Below are positions 41,819-49,954 of a DNA stretch of 64,000 nucleotides, one piece after another. Source of the stretch: Marinobacter sp. F4216 (GTDB lineage: Bacteria; Pseudomonadota; Gammaproteobacteria; Pseudomonadales; Oleiphilaceae). The translations under genes and the position numbers were made by a program. Position 1 is the first letter of the stretch; each line of letters starts with the position of its first letter. The stretch spans positions 186,001 to 250,000 of the forward strand of contig NZ_JAIOUO010000006.1 in NCBI RefSeq assembly GCF_019931195.1, given 5' to 3'. A model generated the notes under the pieces. That model searched no databases and had not been told where the DNA came from. It was given only the letters and a program-made list of their open reading frames with translations.

Positions 41819-42688
41819 TCAGGCCCGCGCGGCCTTGGCCTCCTCCGTTTTTTCGCTGGTTTCTTCCGCTGCCTGCGCAGCCCGACGGGGAGCTATGGTT
41901 TCCAGCTTGCGCTGTTTTTCGTACAGGAATTTCAGTACTTCCTGACGGTAATGCACGTAGGTTGGGTCGTCTGCCAGTTCCACCCGGTTACGGGGGCGTG
42001 GCAGGTCGATGCGAAGATCCTCTCCCACCGTGGCGGCCGGACCGTTGGTCATCATGATGATGCGGTCGGACAGCAGAACCGCCTCGTCCACATCGTGGGT
42101 AATCATGATCACGGTGTTATTCAGGTCCTTCTGAATATCCATCAGTGAATCCTGCAAATGGGCCCGGGTCAGGGCATCCAGCGCCCCGAACGGCTCATCC
42201 ATCAACAGAACGGACGGTTTCATGGCCAGGGCCCGGGCGATACCCACCCGCTGAGCCATGCCCCCGGAGATTTCCCCCGGTCGCTTGCTGGCGGCGTGGG
42301 TCATATTGACCAGCTCTAGATTGTGGTTGATCCAGTCCCGGCGTTCCTGTTTGCTCATGGTCTTGCGGAATACCTGCTGCACCGCCAGTTCGACGTTCTC
42401 ATACACCGTCAGCCAGGGCATCAGGGCGTGGTGCTGGAACACCACGGCCCGCTCGGGGCCCGGCGAGTTGACCTCGTGGCCATCCAGCACGCAGCCGCCC
42501 TTGGAGGCCTGCAGCAGGCCGGCGACAATGTTCAGCACGGTGGACTTGCCGCAGCCGGAATGGCCGATCAGCGAAACAAACTCGCCCTTCTTGATCTTCA
42601 GGTTGATGTTGTCCAGCGCCAGGAACTCGCCCTTGGGGGTGTCGAAGCTCATGTCGACGCCGGTCAGTTCAAGATGCGTTTTGCTCAT
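41819..42688 (-). CDS. nrtD: Nitrate ABC transporter ATP-binding protein
   Basis: 289 residues. Walker A SLIGHSGCGKSTVLNI, signature [16 protein letters not shown], Walker B SVLLMDEPFGALDALT, and the H-loop VIMITHDVDEAVLL. The family TauB/NrtD/SsuB energises uptake of nitrate, sulfonate or taurine; the operon with NrtA- and NrtB-like proteins and nasR next door points to nitrate. GGAG lies before the ATG. It is the last gene of nrtA-nrtB-nrtD and converges on nasR. Confidence 0.95.
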   Translation of the reverse strand: MSKTHLELTGVDMSFDTPKGEFLALDNINLKIKKGEFVSLIGHSGCGKSTVLNIVAGLLQASKGGCVLDGHEVNSPGPERAVVFQHHALMPWLTVYENVELAVQQVFRKTMSKQERRDWINHNLELVNMTHAASKRPGEISGGMAQRVGIARALAMKPSVLLMDEPFGALDALTRAHLQDSLMDIQKDLNNTVIMITHDVDEAVLLSDRIIMMTNGPAATVGEDLRIDLPRPRNRVELADDPTYVHYRQEVLKFLYEKQRKLETIAPRRAAQAAEETSEKTEEAKAARA

Positions 42689-42699
42689 GGTCTTCTCCG

Positions 42700-43692
42700 T
42701 TATTCGTTCCAGGCCACTTTCTTCTGGATCACCTGCATGGCGCGATCCAGCAGGAAGCCGATAAAGCCGATGGTCAGTACCGCCACCATGATCCGGCTGA
42801 GGGACTGGCTGCTGCCATTCTGAAATTCATCCCAGACGAACTTGCCCAGGCCCGGGCTCTGAGCCAGCATTTCCGCGGCGATCAGCACCATCCAGGCAAT
42901 CCCGAGGGACACCCTCAGGCCAGTAAAAATCATCGGCACGGACGAGGGCAGTACCACTTTGCGCACGTGGGTCAGGAATGGTAGCCGAAGCACCCGGGAT
43001 ACGTTGACCAGGTCCGGGCTCACCGCGGCCACCCCAACACTGGTATTGATCAGCGTGGGCCACAGGCTGCACAGGGTGACGGTGATCATGGAGGTCAGAA
43101 AGGATTTCTCGAACATCGGGTCGTCGCTGACGTAGGTGGCGGAAACCACCATGGTCACCAGCGGCAGCCACGCCAGGGGCGACACAGGCTTGAACACCTG
43201 AATCAGTGGGTTAACCGCCGCCTGAAAGTGTTTGTTCAGACCGAACACGATGCCCAGGGGAACCGCTATGAGGGTGGCGAGCACGAAGCCGGCCAGCACG
43301 GTGATCATACTGGTGCCAATCTGGTCGATGAAGGTGGGCGCACCGGGGTAGTCGCGGATCCTCACCTCGGCGTCCGGATTCTTGGCCAGAATCCGGGCAT
43401 TGCGCTCCTCTTGCATGGTGATGAACTTGTCGGCTCGTTCGCGCTGGTTCACGTGCTCCTGCCAGAGCTGCCCACCCTGCTCCCAGACCTGGGTGGGCCC
43501 CGGAAACGCCCCGAGGGACGTGTCGATCCGGGGGGCCGTCAGGTGCCAGAAAGCCAAGAAGATCAGAATCCCGAGTATGGGCAGCAGCAGCTGTTTAGTG
43601 GCTTGCCCCCATTCAACATCGTTGATGCGGCTGGGCAGGGATTTCAGCCAGGTGCTTTGCTCGGGGCTGGAGGTAGTGGTTAGCGTATTCAT
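42700..43692 (-). CDS. nrtB: Nitrate ABC transporter permease
   Basis: 330 residues. An N-terminal cytoplasmic stretch, one helix (LLLPILGILIFLAFWHLTAP), a charged insert, then the BPD_transp_1 permease core with the EAA loop region (VSRVLRLPFLTHVRKVVLPSSVPMIFTGLRVSLGIAW). AGGAGA precedes the ATG. It forms the membrane channel for the NrtA-delivered substrate. The insert of about 70 residues after the first helix is a feature of the proteobacterial NrtB (NasE) subgroup. Confidence 0.93.
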   Translation of the reverse strand: MNTLTTTSSPEQSTWLKSLPSRINDVEWGQATKQLLLPILGILIFLAFWHLTAPRIDTSLGAFPGPTQVWEQGGQLWQEHVNQRERADKFITMQEERNARILAKNPDAEVRIRDYPGAPTFIDQIGTSMITVLAGFVLATLIAVPLGIVFGLNKHFQAAVNPLIQVFKPVSPLAWLPLVTMVVSATYVSDDPMFEKSFLTSMITVTLCSLWPTLINTSVGVAAVSPDLVNVSRVLRLPFLTHVRKVVLPSSVPMIFTGLRVSLGIAWMVLIAAEMLAQSPGLGKFVWDEFQNGSSQSLSRIMVAVLTIGFIGFLLDRAMQVIQKKVAWNE

Positions 43693-43716
43693 AGCGTTCT
43701 CCTGGACGACGCCCGA

Positions 43717-45105
43717 TCAGGGGGTGTCGGTGCCTTTCAGGCCGATCTCAAAGCTGTCGATATAGGCATTGGGCTGGCGGGGTGTGAACGCCACACCGTC
43801 GATCAGCTTGCCCTGGAACGGGCGCTCGAAGTTCTCTTCGCTGAAATTCGGGAAGTCTTCGGCGTTGAGCAGGCCCTCGTCGATCAGCGACTGGGCGGCC
43901 TTGGCGTAGATGTCTCCGCGGTACACCTTGGCAGCCGTTTCCATATACCAGTCATCCGGCTTGGCTTCGGCGATCTGGCCCCAGCGACGCATCTGGGTCA
44001 GATACCAGATGGCATCCGACGGGTACGGGTAGGTGGCGTTGTAGCGGAAGAACACGTTGAAGTCCGGTACTTCACGCACGTCGCCCTTTTCGTATTCGAA
44101 GGTGCCGGTCATGGAGTTGGCAATGACTTCGGCATCGGCACCCACGTAGCTCGGGCGAGCCAGGATCTCAACCGCTTCTTCCCGGTTGGCGTTGTTGTTT
44201 TCATCCAGCCAGTGGGCGGCACGAATCATGGCACGCAGCAGGCGCAGGTGGGTGTTGGGGTACTCCTCGGCCCAGGATTCAGTGACACCGAACACCTTTT
44301 CCGGGTTGTTGGGCCAGATCTCGTAGTCGGTGATCACCGGCACGCCAATGTTCTTGAACACGGCTTGCTGGTTCCAGGGTTCGCCCACACAGTAACCGGC
44401 GATGGTGCCGGCTTCCATGGTGGCCGGCATCTGGGGGGGCGGGGTCACCGACAGGTGCACGTCGGCTTCCAGGGTGCCACTGGTATCACCGCGCTGGGGA
44501 GCGTAGAACCCCGGATTCAGGCCGCCGGCGGCCAGCCAGTAGCGCAACTCGTAGTTGTGGGTAGATACAGGGAACACCATGCCCATGCGGAAACGTTCGC
44601 CGTTGGCGCGGGATTCTTCAACCACAGGCTTGAGGGCGCTGGCGCTGATGGGGTGGACTGGCTTGTCGCCCTCTTTTTCAATGTGCTGGCTCATGGTCTC
44701 CCAGACATCGTTAGAGACTGTGATGCCGTTGCCGTTCAGGTCCATGCTGAAAGCGGTGATGATGTTGGCCTGGGTGCCGTAGCCAATGGTGGCACCCAGT
44801 GGCTGTCCGGCGAGCATGTGCGCACCGTCCAGCTCACCGGTGATCACCCGGTCCAGTAGCACTTTCCAGTTGGCTTGCGCTTCCAGTTCGACAAACAGGC
44901 CTTCGTCCATAAAAAAGCCCTGTTCCCAGGCCACCGCCAGGGGGGCCATGTCGGTCAGTTTGATGAATCCGAGCTTCAGGTCGGCCTTCTCCGGTTCGCC
45001 GATAGCCGCCTGAACCGGGCTAACGCTGGCGACCAGTGAAACGGCCAGGGCAACGCCGGCCAATTTCTTGAGTGTTCCGGTACTGTGTGTCACGTGAGTC
45101 TTCAT
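43717..45105 (-). CDS. nrtA: Nitrate/nitrite ABC transporter substrate-binding protein
   Basis: 462 residues with signal peptide ([17 protein letters not shown]). It is of the NrtA/CmpA/NasF type: [23 protein letters not shown], then [23 protein letters not shown], and [15 protein letters not shown]. No lipobox is seen, so it is probably free in the periplasm. The ATG has GAGAGGTAGGA upstream. It is the first gene of the nrt operon, behind a sigma-54 promoter and a leader terminator. Confidence 0.94.
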   Translation of the reverse strand: MKTHVTHSTGTLKKLAGVALAVSLVASVSPVQAAIGEPEKADLKLGFIKLTDMAPLAVAWEQGFFMDEGLFVELEAQANWKVLLDRVITGELDGAHMLAGQPLGATIGYGTQANIITAFSMDLNGNGITVSNDVWETMSQHIEKEGDKPVHPISASALKPVVEESRANGERFRMGMVFPVSTHNYELRYWLAAGGLNPGFYAPQRGDTSGTLEADVHLSVTPPPQMPATMEAGTIAGYCVGEPWNQQAVFKNIGVPVITDYEIWPNNPEKVFGVTESWAEEYPNTHLRLLRAMIRAAHWLDENNNANREEAVEILARPSYVGADAEVIANSMTGTFEYEKGDVREVPDFNVFFRYNATYPYPSDAIWYLTQMRRWGQIAEAKPDDWYMETAAKVYRGDIYAKAAQSLIDEGLLNAEDFPNFSEENFERPFQGKLIDGVAFTPRQPNAYIDSFEIGLKGTDTP

Positions 45106-45143
45106 GGTGTCCTACCTCTCGACCTTCTGCTTTTCTGCTGTCG

Positions 45144-45182
45144 AAAAAAAACGCCTGTCCTCCGTGGACCGGAAGACAGGCG
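45144..45182 (-). terminator. Leader terminator (attenuator) of the nrtABD operon
   Basis: On the minus-strand transcript a 13-bp stem with one G-U pair (45182-45170 with 45164-45152, loop of five) is followed by eight U (45151-45144). This is a textbook intrinsic terminator, 39 bases before the nrtA start codon. It must be bypassed for expression, as expected for NasR control. Confidence 0.88.
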
Positions 45183-45188
45183 CCTATG

Positions 45189-45219
45189 CCTGTGGAGCTT
45201 TGTGCTGTACAGGTGCTCC
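45189..45219 (-). promoter_or_regulatory. Upstream leader hairpin of nrtA, possible NasR target
   Basis: Just upstream of the terminator in the transcript, CCTGT (45189-45193)/ACAGG (45209-45213) and GGAGC (45194-45198)/GCTCC (45215-45219) can pair. The two pairings interlock, so only alternative stems or a pseudoknot are possible. ANTAR proteins bind hairpins placed like this. Confidence 0.5.
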
Positions 45220-45265
45220 GTTCTTTATGCTGTGTTTGCTCGTCACTTTACCGTCAGCACACACC

Positions 45266-45281
45266 AGCACACACCGTGCCA
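45266..45281 (-). promoter_or_regulatory. Sigma-54 promoter of nrtABD
   Basis: On the minus strand TGGCAC (45281-45276), five bases, GTGCT (45270-45266): one mismatch to TGGCAC-N5-TTGCW with exact GG-N10-GC spacing. The expected start is near 45256, giving a leader of about 150 bases. Confidence 0.75.
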
Positions 45282-45544
45282 CTCATAATAAATTCAGTAA
45301 AAACAGGGGTTAACATTTTCTGTTCCGGGCCAGTGGTTGGTTGGGCACGGACAGTGTGTTTGTTTTTGGTGCAAGACCCTGGGGCTCTGCACTGACCTGA
45401 GGCTGCGTATCTGACCAGGCGAGTGGTCGTTGTCGGTGACGCCGGCTCATGGCAAGTTGCCGTTGGCCGGGCAGGCCAGTGCTGGCCCACGTTCGCGGGG
45501 AGTGATGGTGTGCGTAAGGCAGCAACCGTCGGTGCGGTTCACCA
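45282..45544. other. Divergent regulatory region between nrtA and nasA promoters
   Basis: About 260 bases without a gene lie between two sigma-54 promoters pointing outward. An enhancer-binding protein such as NtrC should act here. A GGTGCA half-site (45368-45373) and a 14-base dyad GGCCAGTGCTGGCC (45474-45487) are candidates, but neither is a full NtrC match. Confidence 0.4.
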
Positions 45545-45560
45545 TGGCCCTTTTATTGCT
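45545..45560 (+). promoter_or_regulatory. Sigma-54 promoter of nasA
   Basis: TGGCCC-TTTTA-TTGCT has one mismatch to the sigma-54 consensus and exact GG-N10-GC spacing. The expected transcript start is near 45570, giving a leader of about 118 bases with a palindrome and a terminator. Confidence 0.8.
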
Positions 45561-45575
45561 AATACTTACTCAAGA

Positions 45576-45591
45576 AAACGGATATCCGTTT
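45576..45591 (+). promoter_or_regulatory. Palindrome at the start of the nasA leader, possible NasR target
   Basis: AAACGGATATCCGTTT is a perfect 16-base palindrome beginning about six bases after the predicted transcript start. In RNA it can fold as a 5-bp stem (AAACG/CGTTT) with a six-base loop. Its place upstream of the terminator suits an ANTAR recognition hairpin. Confidence 0.5.
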
Positions 45592-45617
45592 CGCTAACAA
45601 TGTAACGACGGCGACGA

Positions 45618-45675
45618 AGCCTGTGCTTTTGCATTCGATAGAAAGGATGCAGGAGTACAGGCTTTTTGCGTTTTT
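45618..45675 (+). terminator. Leader terminator (attenuator) of nasA
   Basis: AGCCTGT (45618-45624) pairs with ACAGGCT (45657-45663), with an inner TGCAT/ATGCA pairing. TTTTT (45663-45667) and another TTTTT (45671-45675) follow. It ends only 14 bases before the GTG start and would abort transcription unless NasR acts. Confidence 0.75.
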
Positions 45676-45688
45676 CAGGAGACTCCCC

Positions 45689-48403
45689 GTGGATACCAAG
45701 GATTCGCTTACGGCCCCGACCCAGACCACTTGCCCCTACTGCGGCGTGGGATGCGGGGTGAAGGCCAGGGCCGACGGCGTGGCCGGGGATGAGCGGCATC
45801 CGGCCAATAAAGGCCGGTTGTGCGTGAAAGGCTCGGCCCTGCACGAAACCCTGGTGCCATCGGGGCGATTACTGGCCCCGAGGGTGCATGGGCAGGACGC
45901 CAGCTGGCCGGAGGCCATCGAAGCGGTATCAACGGCGATTCAGCAGGCGGTATCGAAGCACGGTCCGGGGTCGGTGGCCCTTTATCTGTCGGGGCAGTTG
46001 CTGACTGAAGACTATTACGTCGCCAACAAACTGGCGAAAGGATTTATCGGCACACCCCATGTCGATACCAACTCCCGCCTGTGCATGTCGTCGGCGGTAG
46101 CCGCCCACAAGCGTGCGTTTGGTGAGGACTGTGTGCCCGGCTGTTATGAGGATCTGGAAATCGCGGATCTGCTGGTGCTGACCGGCAGCAATGCCGCCTG
46201 GGCCCACCCGGTCCTGTACCAGAGAATGGATGCCTCGGCCCGGGAGGGGCGCCGGGTGGTCGTTATTGATCCCCGGCGCACCGCAACCGCCGATCTGGCC
46301 GATTTGCACCTGCAACTGAGGCCCGGCACCGATGCCATCCTGTTCAATGGTCTGCTGGTCTGGTTGTGGCAGGCAGGCGCGGTGGACAAAGCATACATTG
46401 CCAGCCATTGCCGGGGTTTCGACGGCGCCCTCAATGCGGCCCGGCAATCGGCGCCCTCGGTGGCGCAGGCGGCCCGGCAATGCGATCTCCCCGAAGCCGA
46501 GGTCGAGCAATTTTACCGCTGGTTTGCCGAAACACCCCGGACGGTGACCGGTTTTTCCCAGGGCATCAATCAGTCCAACGCGGGCACCGATAAAGGCAAC
46601 GCTATCATCAACTGTCATCTGGCGGTGGGCCGGGTCGGCCTGCCGGGCGCCGGCCCGTTTTCTCTCACCGGGCAACCCAATGCCATGGGTGGCCGGGAGG
46701 TGGGCGGACTGGCCAACACGCTGGCCGCACACATGGATTACGACACCTCCGGAGCACGGGAACGGCTTGGCCAGTTCTGGGGCTGCAACGCCATTCCGGA
46801 GGGGCCCGGCCTGAAAGCTGTGGATCTGTTTGACGCCGTGCACCGGGGTGACATCAAGGTACTCTGGATTATGGGTACCAATCCGGCTGTCAGTCTGCCC
46901 CGTTCCTCACGTGTACGTGAGGCGCTTGCGGGCTGTGAGACCGTCATTGTGTCGGATTGCATGGCTGAGACAGACACGACAGCTTACGCTGACATCCTTC
47001 TGCCCGCTGCTGGCTGGGGAGAGAAGGATGGCACGGTTACCAATTCGGAACGGTGTATTTCACGGCAACGGGCCTTTCTGCCTTTGCCGGAACAGGTTCG
47101 TCCGGACTGGTGGATCATGAGTTCGGTGGCAAGAACTCTGGGTTGGGGCAATGCTTTTGCCTACCGCGGGCCTGTGGACATCTTCCGGGAGCACGCGGCT
47201 CTGTCCGCCCTGTCCGCGTCGACCAACGGAGGGCGGCGACGATTTAATATCGGCGTCATGGCCGGATTATCTCCGGCCAGCTATGACCAGCTGGTGCCGG
47301 TTCAGTGGCCGGTGCAGATGGATTCGGCCGGTCGTCTGACCGGAACCGAACGACTGTATTCGGACGGCGAGTATTCCACGCCCGACGGACGGGCGCGCTT
47401 TGTGCCCGTGGACACCGTCCTGCCGGACCAGCGGCCCTCCCGGGAGCTTCCCCTGATTGTGAACGCCGGGCGCATCCGGGATCAGTGGCATACCATGACC
47501 CGGACGGCCCTTGCGCCCCGCTTGCTGAACCATCGCTCCGAACCCTTTATCGATGTCCACCCGGAGGATGCCCGTCGCTATCAACTGGCAGACGGTGAAC
47601 TGGCCAGCCTGACGGGGGAAACGCCCTATCCCTTCGTCGGGCGGGTCAGAGTGACCCGGGACCAGCGCCCCGGAGAGGTGTTTGTGCCCATTCATTGGAA
47701 CCAGCAGTACACCGCCAAGGGGATCGCCTCGCAGCTCATGCAGTCCGTGACCGACCCCATTTCCGGGCAGCCGGAAAGCAAGCATGGGGTGGCCCGGATT
47801 GCGCCGGTGGCAACGCGGTGGCAGGCACGGGTGATGCGCCGGGCCGGCAGTGGTTGGCATCCGGAACAGGTGAGTCCGGATAGCTATTGGACCCGGCAGA
47901 CCATGGCCCATAGCGACAGCTGGTGGGTGGCGGGAGTTCAGCCGGTGGACTGGCATCGGGAGGCGGAACTCTGGCTGGGCGATCGACCACAAGTCTTCGT
48001 CAACGACGCGACCACCGGACGCTACCGTGCGGCGTTGATCGTTTCGGGCCGGCTGGAGGCGGTGCTCATGGTTGATCCCCGGTCTTCCGGGTTGCCCGAT
48101 CTGGCCTGGCTGGATGAGTGCTTCAGTGCAGACTGTCTGAATGACGATCAACGCAGGTACCTGCTGGCGGGCCGCACCGTCGACCTGGAAGACCATGGCG
48201 CGCTGGTATGCAGCTGCTTTCAGGTGGGCGAAAAACAGATTGCGCGGGCCATGGGCGAGGGGGTCAAGAGTGTGGTGGAGCTGGGTCGGGCCCTGCGCTG
48301 TGGCACCAATTGCGGGTCCTGTATCCCGGAGCTTCGCAGCCTGCTGGAGGGCCATGGTGACGCCGGGGCGATCGAAGTGCGGGATCAGGTGTTAGCGGAC
48401 TGA
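45689..48403 (+). CDS. nasA: Assimilatory nitrate reductase catalytic subunit
   Basis: 904 residues from a GTG at 45689 with CAGGAGA upstream. An apparent earlier start at 45623 falls inside the leader terminator and is rejected. The N-terminal [4Fe-4S] motif is CPYCGVGCGVKARADG with the fourth Cys in KGRLCVKG. The Mo-bis-MGD oxidoreductase core follows (LVLTGSNAAWAHPVLYQRM; KVLWIMGTNPAVSLPRSS). At the C-terminus is a BFD-type [2Fe-2S] domain (CSCFQVGEKQIARAMGEG, then CGTNCGSCIPEL), as in Klebsiella NasA. It reduces nitrate to nitrite in the cytoplasm, probably with electrons from the NasC-like flavoprotein. Its 3' end overlaps the SprT-like gene by 12 bases. Confidence 0.95.
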   Translation: MDTKDSLTAPTQTTCPYCGVGCGVKARADGVAGDERHPANKGRLCVKGSALHETLVPSGRLLAPRVHGQDASWPEAIEAVSTAIQQAVSKHGPGSVALYLSGQLLTEDYYVANKLAKGFIGTPHVDTNSRLCMSSAVAAHKRAFGEDCVPGCYEDLEIADLLVLTGSNAAWAHPVLYQRMDASAREGRRVVVIDPRRTATADLADLHLQLRPGTDAILFNGLLVWLWQAGAVDKAYIASHCRGFDGALNAARQSAPSVAQAARQCDLPEAEVEQFYRWFAETPRTVTGFSQGINQSNAGTDKGNAIINCHLAVGRVGLPGAGPFSLTGQPNAMGGREVGGLANTLAAHMDYDTSGARERLGQFWGCNAIPEGPGLKAVDLFDAVHRGDIKVLWIMGTNPAVSLPRSSRVREALAGCETVIVSDCMAETDTTAYADILLPAAGWGEKDGTVTNSERCISRQRAFLPLPEQVRPDWWIMSSVARTLGWGNAFAYRGPVDIFREHAALSALSASTNGGRRRFNIGVMAGLSPASYDQLVPVQWPVQMDSAGRLTGTERLYSDGEYSTPDGRARFVPVDTVLPDQRPSRELPLIVNAGRIRDQWHTMTRTALAPRLLNHRSEPFIDVHPEDARRYQLADGELASLTGETPYPFVGRVRVTRDQRPGEVFVPIHWNQQYTAKGIASQLMQSVTDPISGQPESKHGVARIAPVATRWQARVMRRAGSGWHPEQVSPDSYWTRQTMAHSDSWWVAGVQPVDWHREAELWLGDRPQVFVNDATTGRYRAALIVSGRLEAVLMVDPRSSGLPDLAWLDECFSADCLNDDQRRYLLAGRTVDLEDHGALVCSCFQVGEKQIARAMGEGVKSVVELGRALRCGTNCGSCIPELRSLLEGHGDAGAIEVRDQVLAD

Positions 48404-49090
48404 CCGAAGCATCTGCATAGGTACCCGGTAACGGACGCCTTTGGCTGCGCCGGTGCCCTCCACCGTGCAGGTTTTGCGATTCACCCGCAGAATTCGTCCC
48501 TGAATGACCTTTGGTTCCTGGCCGAAAACGATGGGTTCTCCGACCTGCCACTGCCGGTGGCCATGAACCGGGCCGGGCAGTTCCAGGGGCGTGTCAGACA
48601 GTCTCAGCGAGTGGTGTTCGGCCTTTTCGGCCAGGGTCTGTCGCGCCGCCTCCGCGCCCCCGCTCTGATGCAGATTATCCAGAATGCTGTAGAAATGCCG
48701 GTTATGGACCGAGCCCCGAAAGCGTTTGCCGGCGCTTTGCTGGAGCAGATGGGCGAACTCGTGGCAGCAGGTGTGGGCCAGCAGGTTCAGCGGGCTGACT
48801 TCTCCGTCGAAATACCCCCTGCGCTGGATTTCGCGACTGGACAGCCAGCCGTGGGCGGATTCGGCGCAATGCTTGGCCTCGATCATCCGCACGCCATAGG
48901 TGATCTGGTGTTGCTTGTTCCGGGGATCAAAGCGGTGGTAAGTGGCCTGGCCGGAACCGGTGCGGCAGGCCAGCGTACTGCCTGGAAGCCGTTCCCGGAC
49001 CCAGTTGGCGGCCGGGAGCCAGAGGATCTGCTCGGTGACTTCGCACATCAGTTCACCGAGTTGTCGGGCAGGTAGGGCAGTGGTACTCAT
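48392..49090 (-). CDS. SprT-like zinc metalloprotease-domain protein
   Basis: 232 residues. CCHEFAHLLQQ gives the HExxH zinc motif, and the third ligand is probably His in SVHNRHFY, as in SprT/Spartan-like domains. The C-terminal half (RQWQVGEPIVFGQEPKVIQGRILRVNRKTCTV) looks like a small beta domain. SprT domains are linked to DNA-protein crosslink repair in eukaryotes, but bacterial members are poorly understood. It converges on nasA with a 12-base overlap. Confidence 0.82.
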   Translation of the reverse strand: MSTTALPARQLGELMCEVTEQILWLPAANWVRERLPGSTLACRTGSGQATYHRFDPRNKQHQITYGVRMIEAKHCAESAHGWLSSREIQRRGYFDGEVSPLNLLAHTCCHEFAHLLQQSAGKRFRGSVHNRHFYSILDNLHQSGGAEAARQTLAEKAEHHSLRLSDTPLELPGPVHGHRQWQVGEPIVFGQEPKVIQGRILRVNRKTCTVEGTGAAKGVRYRVPMQMLRSVR

Positions 49091-49189
49091 GAGTCGGGCT
49101 TATCGCTTGGACGGTCTACAACGGTATGGCTCTAGGGTAACGCCAGCGGTGGCCGATGACCATGAACATTCTGAGAGTCGCAGTGGCGG

Positions 49190-49954
49190 TCAGGCCAGCC
49201 AGTCAGCACTCGCCAGCCAGATCAGCCTCAATGCCAGCACCGTCAGCACCAGATTGAACAGCCGGTTAAACCACCGGTTGCTGAACGATTTGAGCAGGTG
49301 CAGGCCAATCCAGGTACCGGCAAAGCCGCTGATGATCATGGCCAGGATAAACGGCAGCCAGTCCGGAAAGACAAATCCCGCCAGACTGAACACCAGTGCC
49401 TTGGGCGCATGTTGCAGGCTCATGGCGGTGGCGAAGGTGGCAACGGTGGAAAAACGGTCTGGTTGAATCTGCTTGATGAAAGCGGCGACCAGAGGCCCGG
49501 TTGCACCCACGAACAGGCTGATGAAACTGGTCAGCGCCGAGGCCAGAAAGGTGCCGACGCTACCGAAGGATGCCCTGGGCAGTGGCGGCCCCCAGCACAG
49601 GTAGAGCACAAACCCGGCCACGGCCAGTTGCCAGACCGGCTCGGGCAGATCCACCAGTAACCATGCCCCGGCCAGGGTGCCCACCAGAACGCCGGGTGCG
49701 AAGGCGATGATCACTGGCCAGTTGATGTGTCGGACGGTCATGGCCGCCCGGCCAGCGTTGGAACCCAGCTGAATCATGCCATGGACCGGAATGATGGCCG
49801 CCGGGGGCAGCCAGCCGGCCATCAGCACCAGAAGCAGCACGCCGCCGCCCGCCCCCAGGGTGGCGGTGATCAGTGAGGTCAGTGCAGAACAGGCAAGCAG
49901 GGTCAGGGCAATGGGCAGGCTCAGGGCCTCGGGAAACAACAGGCTTACTTCCAT
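49190..49954 (-). CDS. TauE/SafE family sulfite exporter-like membrane protein
   Basis: 254 residues from the ATG at 49954. About eight membrane helices, with the two family repeats: LITATLGAGGGVLLLVLMAGWL then IPVHGMIQLGSNAGRAAM, and ALTSFISLFVGATGPLVAAFI. TauE/SafE proteins export sulfite, sulfoacetate or related anions, but the specificity cannot be told. It overlaps the 3' end of the lytic transglycosylase gene by 10 bases, so the two are co-translated. Confidence 0.9.
   Translation of the reverse strand: MEVSLLFPEALSLPIALTLLACSALTSLITATLGAGGGVLLLVLMAGWLPPAAIIPVHGMIQLGSNAGRAAMTVRHINWPVIIAFAPGVLVGTLAGAWLLVDLPEPVWQLAVAGFVLYLCWGPPLPRASFGSVGTFLASALTSFISLFVGATGPLVAAFIKQIQPDRFSTVATFATAMSLQHAPKALVFSLAGFVFPDWLPFILAMIISGFAGTWIGLHLLKSFSNRWFNRLFNLVLTVLALRLIWLASADWLA

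Noticed and set aside
45623..45688. Upstream extension of nasA to an in-frame start at 45623
   Set aside because: These codons lie inside the leader terminator hairpin and lack a ribosome binding site; GTG at 45689 has CAGGAGA in place.
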